From positions 124,001 through 188,000 of the forward strand of contig NW_020194691.1 in NCBI RefSeq assembly GCF_002865645.1: a stretch of 64,000 nt of DNA, in the 5' to 3' direction. A program made the translations under genes and the position numbers. The notes beneath the pieces are model-generated. The model did no database searches. It was given only the letters and a program-made list of their open reading frames with translations, and was not told the origin of the DNA. The stretch comes from Hyaloscypha bicolor E. Taxonomy: Eukaryota > Ascomycota > Leotiomycetes > Helotiales > Hyaloscyphaceae. Positions 45,501-57,029 of this stretch are shown piece after piece (position 1 is the first letter of the stretch; each line of letters starts with the position of its first letter).

Positions 45501-48194
45501 AAATAATAAGATTAGTATAAAAATTAGTATAATTATAATTATTTTCTTTATAATTTATAACTCTTAGTATCTTAAAGATATAGTATTTAGCTAACTACTA
45601 TTTTTACTAAAGAAGTTTCTTAAATATTATTAAGTAGCTATAGTATTTTCTATAACCTATAACTTAGAATTAGATAAGAAAACATATTAGTATAAGCTAT
45701 TCTTTGGCTTCTTTCTAATATATACTAGTAGTAGTATTACTTTATGGCCTTTTCGAGATTTAGTAAAGAAGTAAAAGCTAGTAGTATTTAACTCAGCCTC
45801 GGATTCTGGCTACTAAGTAATAGAACTAGGAAGATTAATCTATTTATTATCTTTCTATACCTAACTAGCCAAGTTTCTCTAAATAGCCTTTTTGCCTAAT
45901 ATAAAGAATTTAGTAAGACTAATAAATATAATATAGTTATTATATAATAATTAGTAATTAATATAAAAATAAGTAAAATTTATACCTACTATATAATAAT
46001 CTAATCTTATAAAATAAGAATCTCTTTTTCTTTTACTAAGTTTCTTGCTATATTATAAATTTAATATATTTATATTTCTATTTTAGTTAGTTTTATACTA
46101 ATCTTTATACTAATCTAAAAAGAGGTTATATATTTTAGCTAAAGCTCTTTATATACTATTAGTCTTTTCTTTTATTTTATTCTCTAAAACTCGCTTAATC
46201 TTTTTTTCTTAATTAAGCTTTTCCTTAGTTTTCTATATTTTCTTAAACTATATATTATTCTCGGAATTATATTTAATATTTTCCTATACCGGGTTATTAT
46301 TATCCCAAGCTATATATAAGCCATTATACTTACTATAGCCAAGTAATTATTTAACTACTTTCTAATTCTTTCTTTATTATTTTCTAAAGCCAGATTAGTA
46401 TAAAGATTAGTATAGGAATATTCTAAAAATATTTCCTTAATTTAATACTTGTAATAGACTCCTATACTATTTCCTGCTATCTTAATAGTAAAGTACTCTT
46501 ATATACTACCGAGCTTATTACCTTATATTTTATTACTATAATTATATCTTAATCTATTATCTTTGTCTTTTTAATCTTAATATAAATAGGGTCTTTTATA
46601 AGAGCTTTATTATACTTATATACTTTTATAATATTTGGGTTTTAAGATAGATCTATTAGTACTTTTCTCTTATAAGTAGTAATATAGACAGATCTAATAA
46701 AAGAAGCTAGTTAAGATACTATATTAATATAGCTATTATCCTATAATATTATAATTAGTATAAAGATTAATATAATATAAGTATAGACTTATTTTAGGTT
46801 CTGGAGATAATTTAATAATAATTAGTAATATTTTGCAATTACTAATATATTTAGTATACTAATTATAGTTTATTACTATAGAATATACTATAAGAATAAT
46901 TTATATAGAGATTAGTAAATTAATTAATATATTAGAATACTAATTTATAAGTTATAGTATAAAGTTATATAGTAATATAGTTAAGTAGTTAAGAAGAGAT
47001 TAAAAAGTAAGCAAGATAAGGTAAAATAAAATTAACTTTATAATATAAAATAATTTACTTTTAAGATATATGAAATTTTTTTTAAGCTATTATCTTATTT
47101 TTTCCTATTACTTTATCTTAGCTAATACCTTTCTTTTAATTATACTACTTTAATTCCTTAATTAATCTCTTAATTAACTCCTTAATTAACTCCTTCTATA
47201 GTATATCTCTTGATTTATATTAATTACTATACTAATTAAGATATAGTAATTATAATCTCTAGTTAATTATTTAATTATAGTACGAACTAAGCAAACTAAT
47301 AGTAAGTATATTACTTCTAGGAAAGCTTTTATAGGCAAGGCTTTAAGAAAGACACTTGGCGGAAAAGGCCGTATTTCTGCTATTATATAAAAGAAGAGAA
47401 AATATAGGTTCAGATCTAGTAATTAGTTAATTAGTAAAAATATTAGTATATCTACTAACTGGATTTATAGCCAAGGCCTTTTAAGAAATCAGAAAATATT
47501 AGAGAAGTACTAATTTATTAATTCCAAAGATACTATTTTATTAATTAGTAAAGGAGATTTTAGCTCAGGAAAGTAAATAAAATATATATATCCAAGCTTT
47601 GGCTTTATATACTTTATAAAAGTCTGCGGAGATGCTTCTTATTACAGAGTTTGAATATAAGTCATTTTTCTTAATTATACTAATTTTTATACTAATCTAA
47701 TTCTAGTAATAAACCTTATAACTATTTATATAAAGCGGATTACTATCCAGAAAAAGAATATAAAGCTAGTCTAACGAATGAGATTAGGAATAATAGGCAT
47801 TAGTAAGGTTAGCGAACGCCTTATAGTAGTACTATAGGATAGTTAGTTTACTTGAGTTACTGGCAAAGTAACCAGGTTAGGCGTTAGGAAATTAACCTTT
47901 ATATCTAAGGCAAAGCAGTTAGCTAGCCATTAGATTAATAAAGCAATAACTCAAATTATTACTTTTTTAATATATCTCAAATTAGTTATATTCTTTAAAG
48001 AACTAGTATAAAGATTAATTAATTAATTAATTAATTAATTGGAACAGAGAGCAGGAGGGGCAGATTCTGCCGGGTCCCTCACCGCCTAGAACGATAATTA
48101 TCGCTAATTATTGATAATTATCGATTATCGACAAATTAGCGCGATTATCTAATCATCGCTTATCGAGCTTATCAGAGCCCACACTGGCTTTAGG

Positions 48195-48730
48195 CTGAAA
48201 TGCATAAATGTTACCTTAATCGCGCGTGTATATTAAGTGGAAGCGCTGGGAGTCATTACAGATTGAGCGACTAATAGACTCGAACCCTTGGAGCCAGTCT
48301 TAATAGGGATAAGGTAAACATTATTAATGAGTATGGTACTAATATTTAAAAGCGCTGCTCTTGAATGCAGCTGTCTGCATGGCGGTCTTCGAGGGTGTAA
48401 CGAGCACGCAATACCAGACAGAATGCTGACTTGCAATGCGGCTAATGCAGAGCTGTTATCACCTACGAATGCTTCCAGATCCATTAGATGAGATGGAATA
48501 AAATGCAGGAAAGTTATGTTTCGGTGTAATGGTATTAGACCGTGCTAATGTTTGTGAGAAAGATTGTGGCTGAGAGCCAGTGCAATATTAGAAGTTCCCA
48601 AGCATGTAAATCCGAGACCCAAGACTTATTTCCTCGCTTAGGGGAATGGATTAATGTTTCTGGCTAATCCCAGTTTCTTTTTAGCCTACGTATCATCTTT
48701 ATAGCATATTTGGATAACATTTGCGACTTG
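48195..48730. other. right flank of hAT, no supported gene
   Basis: A minus frame of 83 codons (48,484-48,233) has no family-like features. The region leads into the satellite arrays and already contains GCTGC/GCAGC words. Confidence 0.35.
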
Positions 48731-49780
48731 AGTGCAGCCTATATTTGAGTAGTGCAGGTGCTGGCATTGATACTGGAATATTTCCATTGCCCAATAATGC
48801 CTTCCGCAGGGTTTGGCACTTTATAGTAAGACAAGTGGGTGACAATGCCACTGATATGCGCATTCGCCTATATTTACACCCGCGACAAAAGAGAATATTT
48901 ACTCTTTATAAATAGTATAGGTCTTGCAACTTATATCAAAGACTCCCCGATACGCAATAAAGATTTTGATGGGATTTAGGGTCCTGCACTCCTTTTATCG
49001 AGTGAGAACATTACCAAAATTTATACCCGCCAGTTTTCACACATGCAATGAGAGGATATATACTTTATTTGACTAGTGCAGGCCTTAATACTTATATTAA
49101 TATTATTTCAATGCCGAATACAGCTTCTCACAAGATTTGGGGTCCTGTACTTGTATAATCGAGTATTAATATTACTGGCATTTTATATACGCAAATTTTC
49201 ACACTCAAGACAAGAGAATGCAGATTTTATATAAGTAGTGCAGGCCTTAACATTTATATTAAGATTATCTTAATGCCTAATAAAGCTTCTTACAAGATTT
49301 GGGGTCCTGTACTTGTATAATCGAGTATTAATATTACTGGCATTTTATATGCGCAAATTTTCATGCTAGAGGCAAGGGATTATAAACTTCATGTGAGTAG
49401 TGCAGGTGCTACCGTTTGTAGTAAAATATTCCCAAAGCCTAATAATGCTTCTCACGGGATTTGGGTCTTATACTCTCATAAATAAGTAATGTAATTGCTA
49501 GGTTACTATACTGCTTGTCTTTATTATAAAAGAAAGCATACAGACTTTTTATGAGTAGTGCAAGCTCTGGCATTTATATAAGAGTTTCCCCAGTGTCTCT
49601 TAATGTTTCTTACTGGTTTTAGGGTCCTATAGTTGCATGGTTGAGTAATGTTCCCGCTAATATACTATTGCTACTTGTTCTTGTCCTAGCGAAGAGAGAC
49701 TATAACTGAGAAGTGCAGCCTCTGAGATTTTATAGTATGGCTATTTCGTGAGTAAAGTAAAGTTTGCGAGAGTATTCAAG
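48731..49780 (+). repeat. diverged tandem array, about 160-bp period
   Basis: AGTGCAG-type words recur at 48,751, 48,914 (decayed), 49,075, 49,237, 49,399, 49,557 and 49,712, spacings of 155-163 bp. Other landmarks recur once per unit: GATTTGGGGTCCTGTACTTG, AATCGAGTATTAATATTACT and GCAAATTTTCAC. The third and fourth units are the most alike; outer units are diverged. It is a degenerate satellite. Confidence 0.8.
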
Positions 49781-50299
49781 GGCTGCACTTCCGGTACGGT
49801 TGTAATTAGCCATGAGTCGGTCAATAATGCGGGCAGAATTTGTAGGCAACTACTCTTAAATCGTGAATATAGCCTATAAGAATTGCTAGAGACAATCAAG
49901 AACATCTAAAATGCAATACCTAAAAGTTAGAAAGGCTGCACTAGAAGAATGCGGCTGTAATTAACTGCAAGCTGGCTGTAAGCCGCGGACTTGGTAATGG
50001 CTACTCTTGAATCGTGAACGCAGCCCATGGGAATTATTAGAGATAACGGGAAATATTAAAAACGCAGTCCCTGAGAGTTCAGAAAGCTGCAAAGGGTCGC
50101 TTGAAGGCTGCACTTGCAGGTTGGGGATGTAATTGGGAAGTAATGAACCTGGGGCGGGGCAAGGAGATATATGAGAGCAATGAGAAATACTAGAGCATAC
50201 CTCCCGGAATTATAAGAAGATATTAGTCCTGGTATAGCGATAATCTGATAATGCGGTGAGAAGCTGCACTCGCAGATTAGAGATGTGGTTGAGGCAGTG
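49781..50299 (+). repeat. transitional GGCTGCAC units
   Basis: GGCTGCAC or close variants occur at 49,781, 49,934, 50,106 and 50,262, spacings 153, 172 and 156. The segments between 49,830-49,900 and 49,995-50,060 share ACTCTTGAATCGTGAA...AGCC.ATGGGAATT-type sequence. Units are less alike than in the flanking arrays, but the spacing stays at nucleosome scale. Confidence 0.6.
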
Positions 50300-51905
50300 A
50301 AGCGTGGAAGTATTAATACTAGGCTAGCTCCCAATACTATTAGTAGCAGCCATATCTTTGGGGAAGTGCAGCCCTTCAAATTCCATGCATTTTTAGTTAT
50401 TAACTTGCAAAACATAATTTGAGATTTGAAGGGGCTATATTCTTAAGTTCCGGTAAATAATAATATTAATACTAGGCCAGCTTGTAATACTATTAGTAGG
50501 AGCCATGTGTTTGGGGAAAGTGCAGCCCTTCAAATTCCATGCATTTTTAGTTATTAGCTTGCAAAACATGATTTCAGATTTGGGAGGGTGCACTTTTAAG
50601 TTCTAGTAAATATTAATATTAATATTGCAGCGGTTTAGTAGCTATTAGTGGTAGCTATACCATTGGGGAAAGTGCAGCCCTTTAAATTCCATGCATTTTT
50701 AGCTATTAGCTTAGAAAACATGATTTGAGATTTGGGAGGGCTATACTCTTAAGTTCCAGTAAATATTAATATTAATATTATAGCGGTTTAGCTCTTATTA
50801 GTAGGAGCTATACTTCTGCAAAGAGTGCAGCCCTTTAAATTCCATGCATTTTTAGTTATTAACTTGTAAAATATAATTTGAGATTTGAGAGGGCTATACT
50901 TGCAAGTTCTAGTAAATATTAATATTAGTATTGTGGCGGTTTAGTAGCTATTAGTAGTAGCTATACCTTTAGGGAAAGTGCAGCCCTTTAAATTTCGTGC
51001 ATTTTTAGTTATTAGCTTGCAAAATATAATTTGAGAAATGCAAGGTCTATAGTTATAAGTTCCGGTAAATATTAATATTAATATCGTAGCGGTTTAGTAG
51101 CTATTAGTAGTAGCTATACCTTTAGAGAAAGTACAGCCCTTCAAATTCTATGCATTTTTAGCTATTAGCTTGCAAAATACAATTTGAGAAATGCAAGGTC
51201 TATAGTTATAAGTTCCGGTAAATATTAATATTAATATCATGGCGGTTTAGTAGCTATTAGTAGTAGCTATACCTTTAGAGAAAGTGCAGCCCTTCAAATT
51301 CCATGCATTTTTAGCTATTAGCTCACAAAATATAATTTGAGATTCAGGATGGCTGCACTCATAAGTTTGAAAAGATATTAATATTAATACCGTGGCGGGT
51401 TTAGCTGCTTTAGTGGCAGCTATACCTTTGGGGAAAGTGCAGCCCTTCAAATTTCGTGCATTTTTAGTTATTAGGTTGTAAAATATAATTTGAGATTCAG
51501 GATAGCTATACTCGTAAGTTCCAGAAGATATTAATATTAATACCGTGGCGGGTTAGCTGCTTTAGTGGCAGCTATACCTTTGGGGAAAGTGCAGCCCTTT
51601 AAATTTCTTGCATTTTTAGCTATTAGCTTATAAAACATAATTTGAGAAATACGAGAGTAATACTTATAAGTTCCAGAAGATATTAACATTAATATCGTGG
51701 CGATTTAGTAGCTATGAGTGGCAGCTATACCTTTAGAGAAAGTGCAGCCCTTTAAATTTCGTACATTTTTAGTTATTAGCTCACCAAATGTAATTTGAGA
51801 TTCAGGATGGCTGCACTCGTAAGTTTGAAAAGATATTAATATTAATACCGTGGCGGGTTTAGCTGCTTTAGTGACAGCTATATCTCAAGGTCGAGTGCTG
51901 CCTCT
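50300..51905 (+). repeat. satellite array with a 153-bp period, about 11 units
   Basis: AGTGCAGCCC or a one-base variant starts at 50,365, 50,519, 50,671, 50,824, 50,977, 51,130, 51,283, 51,436, 51,588, 51,741 and 51,894. Spacings are 154, 152, 153, 153, 153, 153, 153, 152, 153, 153. Each unit reads AGTGCAGCCCTTCAAATT, then CATGCATTTTTAGTTATTAG, TTGCAAAACATAATTTGAG, a GGGCTATACT/GGCTGCACTC block, TATTAATATTAAT, then GCGGTTTAG.AGCTATTAGTAG. Differences between units are mainly C/T and G/A, consistent with RIP acting on the duplicates. It carries no open frame over its length. Confidence 0.92.
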
Positions 51906-53563
51906 GTAATTAGAATCAAATGACGACATCGGTCACTAAACTTTACGGCAGGACGTAGAAAAGATGAACTTGCAATCTCAAGGAGATGTGGGTATTGACA
52001 TTGAATAGTATTTATGCCAAAACAGGCTGCACCTCTTTCGCAGCGAGTGCAGCCGCTGAAAGCAAGAGGAAACGCTAACTTTTAGGTTTGAGACATCTTG
52101 CGAAACTTTGAGGGGCTGCACCTTTGAATCAGATATATTATGGTCACGGGAATCGGGTCCGGATTAACGTCCCGGTAGCAGCCTTACGCATGGGGTCACG
52201 GACATCTTTGAAACTTTGGGTCAGGGCTGTAATTTGCCGTTCAAACGTGATGTCGCTGAAACAACAACTGCACTCTTGACCCCCAAAAGATATGGGCGTT
52301 GATGTAGCATAGAACTTGCTCTGGTCTTTGTGGAACGTTGTGCGTATTTGGCGAGCGGAGCGTCTAAAACTATACCCAAACGCTGTAAATAAATGTATAA
52401 ACCAAATGCGGAAAGTGCAGGCAATGCACCTGCAAGATGCAGATGTTTGGAGGTAAAGTGGACTTGCTTTGGCTGGTAATAACGACTAACATATATTCCG
52501 GATTAATGCAACCTGAACAGGCCCTGGAGAAGGCCGATGCGAGTAGAGGAGAATGAACTCTGGATAAAATAGACGACGAGTTCATATTGAGAAGTATCTT
52601 GCCGTGAATGTGCTTCCTAGCCATTATGGTAAATGCAACGCGAGGCTGTGGCATTCAAAGATTCTGCGAGAAAGAACTGTTTAGAATTGAAGCCCAATGT
52701 TAATATGGCGGCGTTGAGCTTGCATGTTCAGATTGTAGTCATTGCTCACGAAATACTGCCTTGGTCGATGGCGCGCAGGTTCCCCTGGCGCCGCATGTGA
52801 AAGGAATGAGTTATACGGAACTCATGGGAGTGCAGCTATAAATATCATGACAGTATCGATTTGAAGTGTAGAAGAGTATTAAAGGGTGCGAGAGGTATTG
52901 CGTGATGCTTTGCTGCTGTCAAGCGCCTTGTGAGATTTCCCGTCTTGTAAGAATCCCCGGTCTCCGGCATCTTAGCAAGCCAACTTTTGAAAGTGCATCT
53001 TAGCTGGCGCTTGACACTCCAGAAGCGTAAAGAAGAGCCTGCCAAGACGAATTGAGGCCATACAATTCCGCAATGTGAAGATATGCACAAAACGTTGTGA
53101 GATTTCAAGATCCTGTAGGTCTCGATGTAATCGTTGGGTTGTGACGCCTATGAAGTTCGATTGACGATAGAAGTACTGGAAGCTAGCCTTCTCTCCAAAC
53201 CAAAGGATCCGAGACATAGCCCCAGGCGATTGCAAAGGAGAAAACAATCACTGTCTCGAATTTCGAGGCGTGAAGAAACCTTCTGCTTTCCGAATTTGAG
53301 CATCTCTAGACGCCAGAAACAAGATTTTGCCAAGTGTAAATTAAAACAGAGAAGTATGAGAAAGAATATGAGAAATGCGAGACTTGGTGAAGATGGGAAA
53401 TGTGAGGCTCAGTGAAGAGGGCGTGAATTGCGTTGATTGGGTCACGGGAGGGTGTTAGTCTCTTGGATGTATGAATGTGCAATGATATAGCTGTTTGGAC
53501 CCCCAGCAGATGATGATTTTAGCCTGATGTGGCTAGAGGGGTGGAGCCAAAACCATCAATAAT
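51906..53563. other. region rich in GTGCAG/CTGCAC words, no supported gene
   Basis: The GGCTGCAC/GTGCAGCC words continue at irregular spacing (52,029-52,055, 52,112, 52,268, 52,411-52,432, 52,830) with normal composition. Several 80-90 codon frames exist on the minus strand (52,654-52,370; 53,108-52,845; 53,247-52,972) and one on the plus strand (53,134-53,415). None shows a recognisable motif. Confidence 0.4.
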
Positions 53564-53737
53564 ATGGCTCAAGAATACATGAAGACGCTTTCCGCAGCTC
53601 CAGTCCCAGCTGATGCATCTCCAGATTGGGTAATACTCTCGACGGTCCGAAACCCCATTATGCTCTTGCCAACTCGTGAAAAATCGGAAAAGGAATTCAC
53701 GGAAGCTGCGAAGTCCTTGGATAGGGGAGCAGCTTAG
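53564..53737 (+). CDS. short ORF of unknown function, possible gene fragment
   Basis: A 57-codon frame from ATG at 53,564, reading MAQEYMKTLSAAPVPADASP then DWVILSTVRNPIMLLPTREK and ending LDRGAA. The Ala/Pro spacer and charged tail look protein-like. It could be the remaining exon of a lost gene. No family recognised, and chance is possible. Confidence 0.25.
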   Translation: MAQEYMKTLSAAPVPADASPDWVILSTVRNPIMLLPTREKSEKEFTEAAKSLDRGAA

Positions 53738-54407
53738 TCAAGCTGTATAGATAACGACTTGGATGATTTCAAGGCCAAATAGAACTCAGAACGTTTGGTC
53801 GAGTGCGAGGAGGTATTAGGAAAAGAAGACACCACGGTTAGATAGCATTTAGCAAAGCTTCGGGCAAGTAAAGGATGAGAGAGGACGGATCGTCCTCAAC
53901 CTCGCGGCATCTCCACCGAGTTTTAGAAGCCATTAAGGTGTACCCCGAAGGGCTACACATCTCTGGAATTATGTTCAAACGACATAGAACAAGCTAGATC
54001 AATTAGGAGTTGATTTCAAGACTCAAAGGTGTCCCAAGTCAGACAAGAGCAGCTTGAGATAGTGTGATATTCTCGCCAGATATCAGCGAGCCATGCTTTA
54101 GCATGCTAGCAAGAATGTCCCCTTCGAATTGCATCTATATGTATGACAATGTCATAGCGGATCGAGGGTGGCTCAAGCAACGTTGTAAGGAGGTTTATAA
54201 TGAACAGCGGAAGGAGAATGAAGGTCCAGCCCCAGGATTCATGGGTCATTTTTTTTTAAATCAGCCCGTAGTTGGTCGAGTGGAGCTACCCGCAAACCCT
54301 GGTATTTGGGAAACGTCCAGCAATAACAACGTCTCTCGCACGGACGAGTCATAACCGCTGAGCAACGATTCTAGATATCCAGTATTTTGATATATTGCAT
54401 TCGATTT
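53738..54407. other. intergenic, downstream of the HET gene
   Basis: A plus frame at 54,064-54,354 has a protein-like stretch (VIADRGWLKQRCKEVYNEQR) but no ATG start and no splice partner; it may be another scrap. Confidence 0.3.
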
Positions 54408-56522
54408 TTATCCAAGGCGAATTTTCCGTTGCTCTAATTTTATTAAAGACTGACCCGCTTGCCAAGAGTCCAGAAAAGATACACCCACTCGTTCCCAGAA
54501 TGAATCTCTTTGCACAAGAATCAGGATTGGGTATCTGTGGTTCACCTTGCTATGGCAGTGTAGTGGGATGCCGATTCCGTTATAAACCTTCGCCACCCCT
54601 TCAACTTCGGGATATTCTGCATCATTAGGACCATTGTTGACATTGTTGACATGTATATCAAAACACGAGCCACTCTGGCTTTCTGCTCCAAAATCGGCGT
54701 AGACGGTAAAGAATGAGCCCATGGTCGGTTTGAAATGTCTCCGCTTCAAAAATTTCAGCTTGACGGGTACAGTCCATCCCTCAATGGTGAGGAATTTTGT
54801 CGTTGGCAAAGGGGATCGGTCGCTTGTTAATGCCCTCTCAAATTCTGCCCATGAGATTGTGGATCCATTAAGGAGCTCGATACTAACGCAGAAGTCGGGG
54901 GGTGGTAGGTATCTCGTGGGTTCAGTGTACCGCTCCCTATAAATTACGGGACGTTCCCATCCAAGCCAAGACCAACTGGGGAAATCATCTCGTCGGCGCA
55001 TTTTTTGTGGTTTCCATTGAGTAAATGTCCATAATAAACCGAAGATAAAACTTCCTAAGGCACCTCTTTCAGGGGACAGTATTGGTATGCCCCAATGATG
55101 TCTGACAGGGGAAGGGAGGTTCTCAGCGGCACGTAAAACTCCCAAGAATGCATTCAAAATGTCCCCGGTAAAAGTCAGCTGACGAGAGCTGTACTTCTCA
55201 ATCAGATCAAAGATCGCCCAATCCGGACACTGGGGACTCCAGAACGACGGCCAGAAATTCAGAGAATTGATTGCGCCCGTGACCTTAATTCGTTGAGTCG
55301 GGCGGATCGTTTTGCAGTGCCATCCAACAGAACAGTTGAAGATAATCTGCTCTGCTGTGAAGAATATTCGCCGAGGGGAGAATAGGCCTTCCTGAAAGGT
55401 CCACGCTCGGTTTTCCCAATTGGAATTCCTCACGGGCATCCAAGGATCGTACGGAAAGGTAGCGAGTGAGATTCCTTCCATTTTGACGCTAGCCTGGTGG
55501 ATTCCTCGGACAGAGCTCACGCCTGGGAGACCGAAAGTAGGGTCACTCCCAGCCGCTGCAATTATGGTTGCCTGAGCTCTGCGGTAGACAAGGTCCATGT
55601 GTCGAATTTGATTGCCAACGTCCTCGTCATTGTCTTGAAGGATACAGTACATGTCGACCCACAAGTACTGAAAGCCAAGACTTGAAGTAACTGCGATCGC
55701 GTCTTCAATAGTCTGAGGCAAAACAGGAAGAGTCTCACCAATCTTTACGGATGGAGGCTTCTTCGAGTCTCCCCAAACATAGCTTAGAGCCAGATACCGA
55801 CAGGCCCGTGGAGCCGTGACCACCTGACGACTCGTGCAATCAATGACTCGGGCTGGAACGGATGGGATCTCTCGCATATCTTTGGAGCTAGTTAGACACG
55901 AATGGCTTTTCTCACATATTGTAATACTGTTTCTCAGAGTCTCGAGTGACTCTATATATGGTGTTACCACCCCGATCGAACAATCCCGCTGCTGGAGCCC
56001 AAGATAATCGTCTGATGCTGAGCAGCCAAGCAGGACTTGATCCCAATACGAGATATTCCTGTGAAGATGACCCGAGTCCTCTGAAATAGAAGGGTCCCAG
56101 GCCAAACGAAGAATCACTTCCTCCTCGTCAAAATTGAACAATTCACTCGGCTCTCTCTTCAACCATCTCAATTTGAGGTGCGCGTTATCTCGTTGAAACC
56201 AAGGAGAAGTGCGGCGCAATGCACTGGCTCTTTCCAAGAAGTTGCAAAACTGACAGTTCTCCGCTTTTTGCCAGAGCCATCTAGCGAAAGGTTGACTTTT
56301 TCGTGATATGAATCCATTTTCAATCACAAAACCACCCGCGAAGATGCCAGGGAGATCCAGGTCGGAGCAGTTACCGCAAACAGCATCGGCAGGAGAAGAA
56401 ATGGCGCTTGATGTGCTCGTTGAAAGCCGTTTGGACGTTAATCGTGTTGGCCCCAGCAACCCCGACCCTTTGGAATAAGGGTTTGCGATATTAGGTCCCA
56501 ATACCATCCAGGACCGACTCAT
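54408..56522 (-). CDS. HET-domain protein (heterokaryon incompatibility type)
   Basis: Intact single-exon frame of 704 residues from ATG at 56,522. A disordered N-terminus is followed by two CxxC pairs (CGNC at 49-52, CQFC at 90-93) that may bind metal. The HET domain spans about 243-395: YLALSYVWGDSKKPPSVKIG, then LPQTIEDAIAVTSSLGFQYL, WVDMYCILQDNDEDVGNQI, YRRAQATIIAAAG and NRAWTFQEGLFSPRRIFF. These are the conserved blocks of the family (SYxWG, LWxDxxCIxQ, AxxxIxAAxG, RGWTxQE). The C-terminal half has FPSWSWLGW near 530, another hallmark. HET proteins trigger cell death after non-self recognition in fungi; the partner is not predictable here. No stops or frameshifts, and composition is normal despite transposons on both sides. 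The downstream end has no obvious neighbour. Confidence 0.93.
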   Translation of the reverse strand: MSRSWMVLGPNIANPYSKGSGLLGPTRLTSKRLSTSTSSAISSPADAVCGNCSDLDLPGIFAGGFVIENGFISRKSQPFARWLWQKAENCQFCNFLERASALRRTSPWFQRDNAHLKLRWLKREPSELFNFDEEEVILRLAWDPSISEDSGHLHRNISYWDQVLLGCSASDDYLGLQQRDCSIGVVTPYIESLETLRNSITICEKSHSCLTSSKDMREIPSVPARVIDCTSRQVVTAPRACRYLALSYVWGDSKKPPSVKIGETLPVLPQTIEDAIAVTSSLGFQYLWVDMYCILQDNDEDVGNQIRHMDLVYRRAQATIIAAAGSDPTFGLPGVSSVRGIHQASVKMEGISLATFPYDPWMPVRNSNWENRAWTFQEGLFSPRRIFFTAEQIIFNCSVGWHCKTIRPTQRIKVTGAINSLNFWPSFWSPQCPDWAIFDLIEKYSSRQLTFTGDILNAFLGVLRAAENLPSPVRHHWGIPILSPERGALGSFIFGLLWTFTQWKPQKMRRRDDFPSWSWLGWERPVIYRERYTEPTRYLPPPDFCVSIELLNGSTISWAEFERALTSDRSPLPTTKFLTIEGWTVPVKLKFLKRRHFKPTMGSFFTVYADFGAESQSGSCFDIHVNNVNNGPNDAEYPEVEGVAKVYNGIGIPLHCHSKVNHRYPILILVQRDSFWERVGVSFLDSWQAGQSLIKLEQRKIRLG

Positions 56523-57029
56523 CTGTAGGATTGATTAGGCAGTTTTGCTGCGTATCCCCCTGCGCACGTCGGACGCCGTGCGTAGACAACTGTTAGGTGT
56601 GTGACGCATTCCAGGGTACACTGTGACCGTAGAAGCTATAGAATAGAAGTGTCGATATAATTTGGTGTGTATACAGGTTACGGTTGATATTTTAGGGTTA
56701 TAATCAGAAGAGCGGAATAGAAAGCGATCATATAATGCGCTTTAACTGACGTGATATTGTTGCCTAGAGTCTACGTGCCGTTCAGCGGCCACGTAAGCGA
56801 GGCTGCCCAGGGTCCGAAGTCATAGGCAGATTAACGCGATCAAGGCTGCGATAATTAGTGGTTCTCAGGGCATTACGACTCATTCAGGTCATTGCCATTG
56901 GTATAACTGCGAGAATGGACATCTAGTAAGTTCGTATTGGATTAATACGTTTGATAATTGCTAAATTCTGGCCAGTTGGTAATTGGTGAGTATATGATGC
57001 CACCCGAATACAGGGCAAGTACGTAGATA
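56523..57029. other. promoter side of the HET gene and left flank of the Tc1-like element
   Basis: No gene seen. CCGAATACAGGGCAAG at 57,004-57,019 repeats a piece of the adjacent transposon end (CGGGAATACAGGGCATT), as if a second partial copy lay beside it. Confidence 0.5.

Larger units (their letters stand above)
42058..48194 (+). mobile_element. complete hAT DNA transposon with 8-bp target duplication
   Basis: The element spans 42,066-48,186 (6,121 bp). GCTTTAGG flanks it on both sides (42,058-42,065 and 48,187-48,194), the 8-bp target duplication diagnostic of hAT transposons. The ends are inverted repeats, CAGTGTGGGCTC then C or T, then GATAA: one mismatch in 18, itself a C/T transition. 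About 100 bases inside each end are packed with TATCGAT/ATCGATAA words. The body is extremely AT-rich and contains a ruined hAT transposase (about 43.4-45.5 kb). The 3' third (45.5-48.0 kb) has no readable gene. It carries recurring ATTAGTATAAAGATTAGTAT motifs in both orientations (46.1, 46.4, 46.76, 48.0 kb), also seen in the 5' array. It cannot move autonomously, but the ends look usable in trans. Confidence 0.92.

Noticed and set aside
48233..48484. 83-codon minus frame next to the hAT element
   Set aside because: No recognisable domain or splice partner, and it begins in sequence that grades into the satellite region.
50300..51905. CRISPR-like regular repeat spacing
   Set aside because: The whole 153-bp unit is repeated, not short repeats with unique spacers, and the organism is a fungus.
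53134..53415. 93-codon plus frame, basic C-terminus
   Set aside because: Overlaps protein-like minus frames of similar length. Neither has a start context, splice support or family resemblance strong enough to choose.
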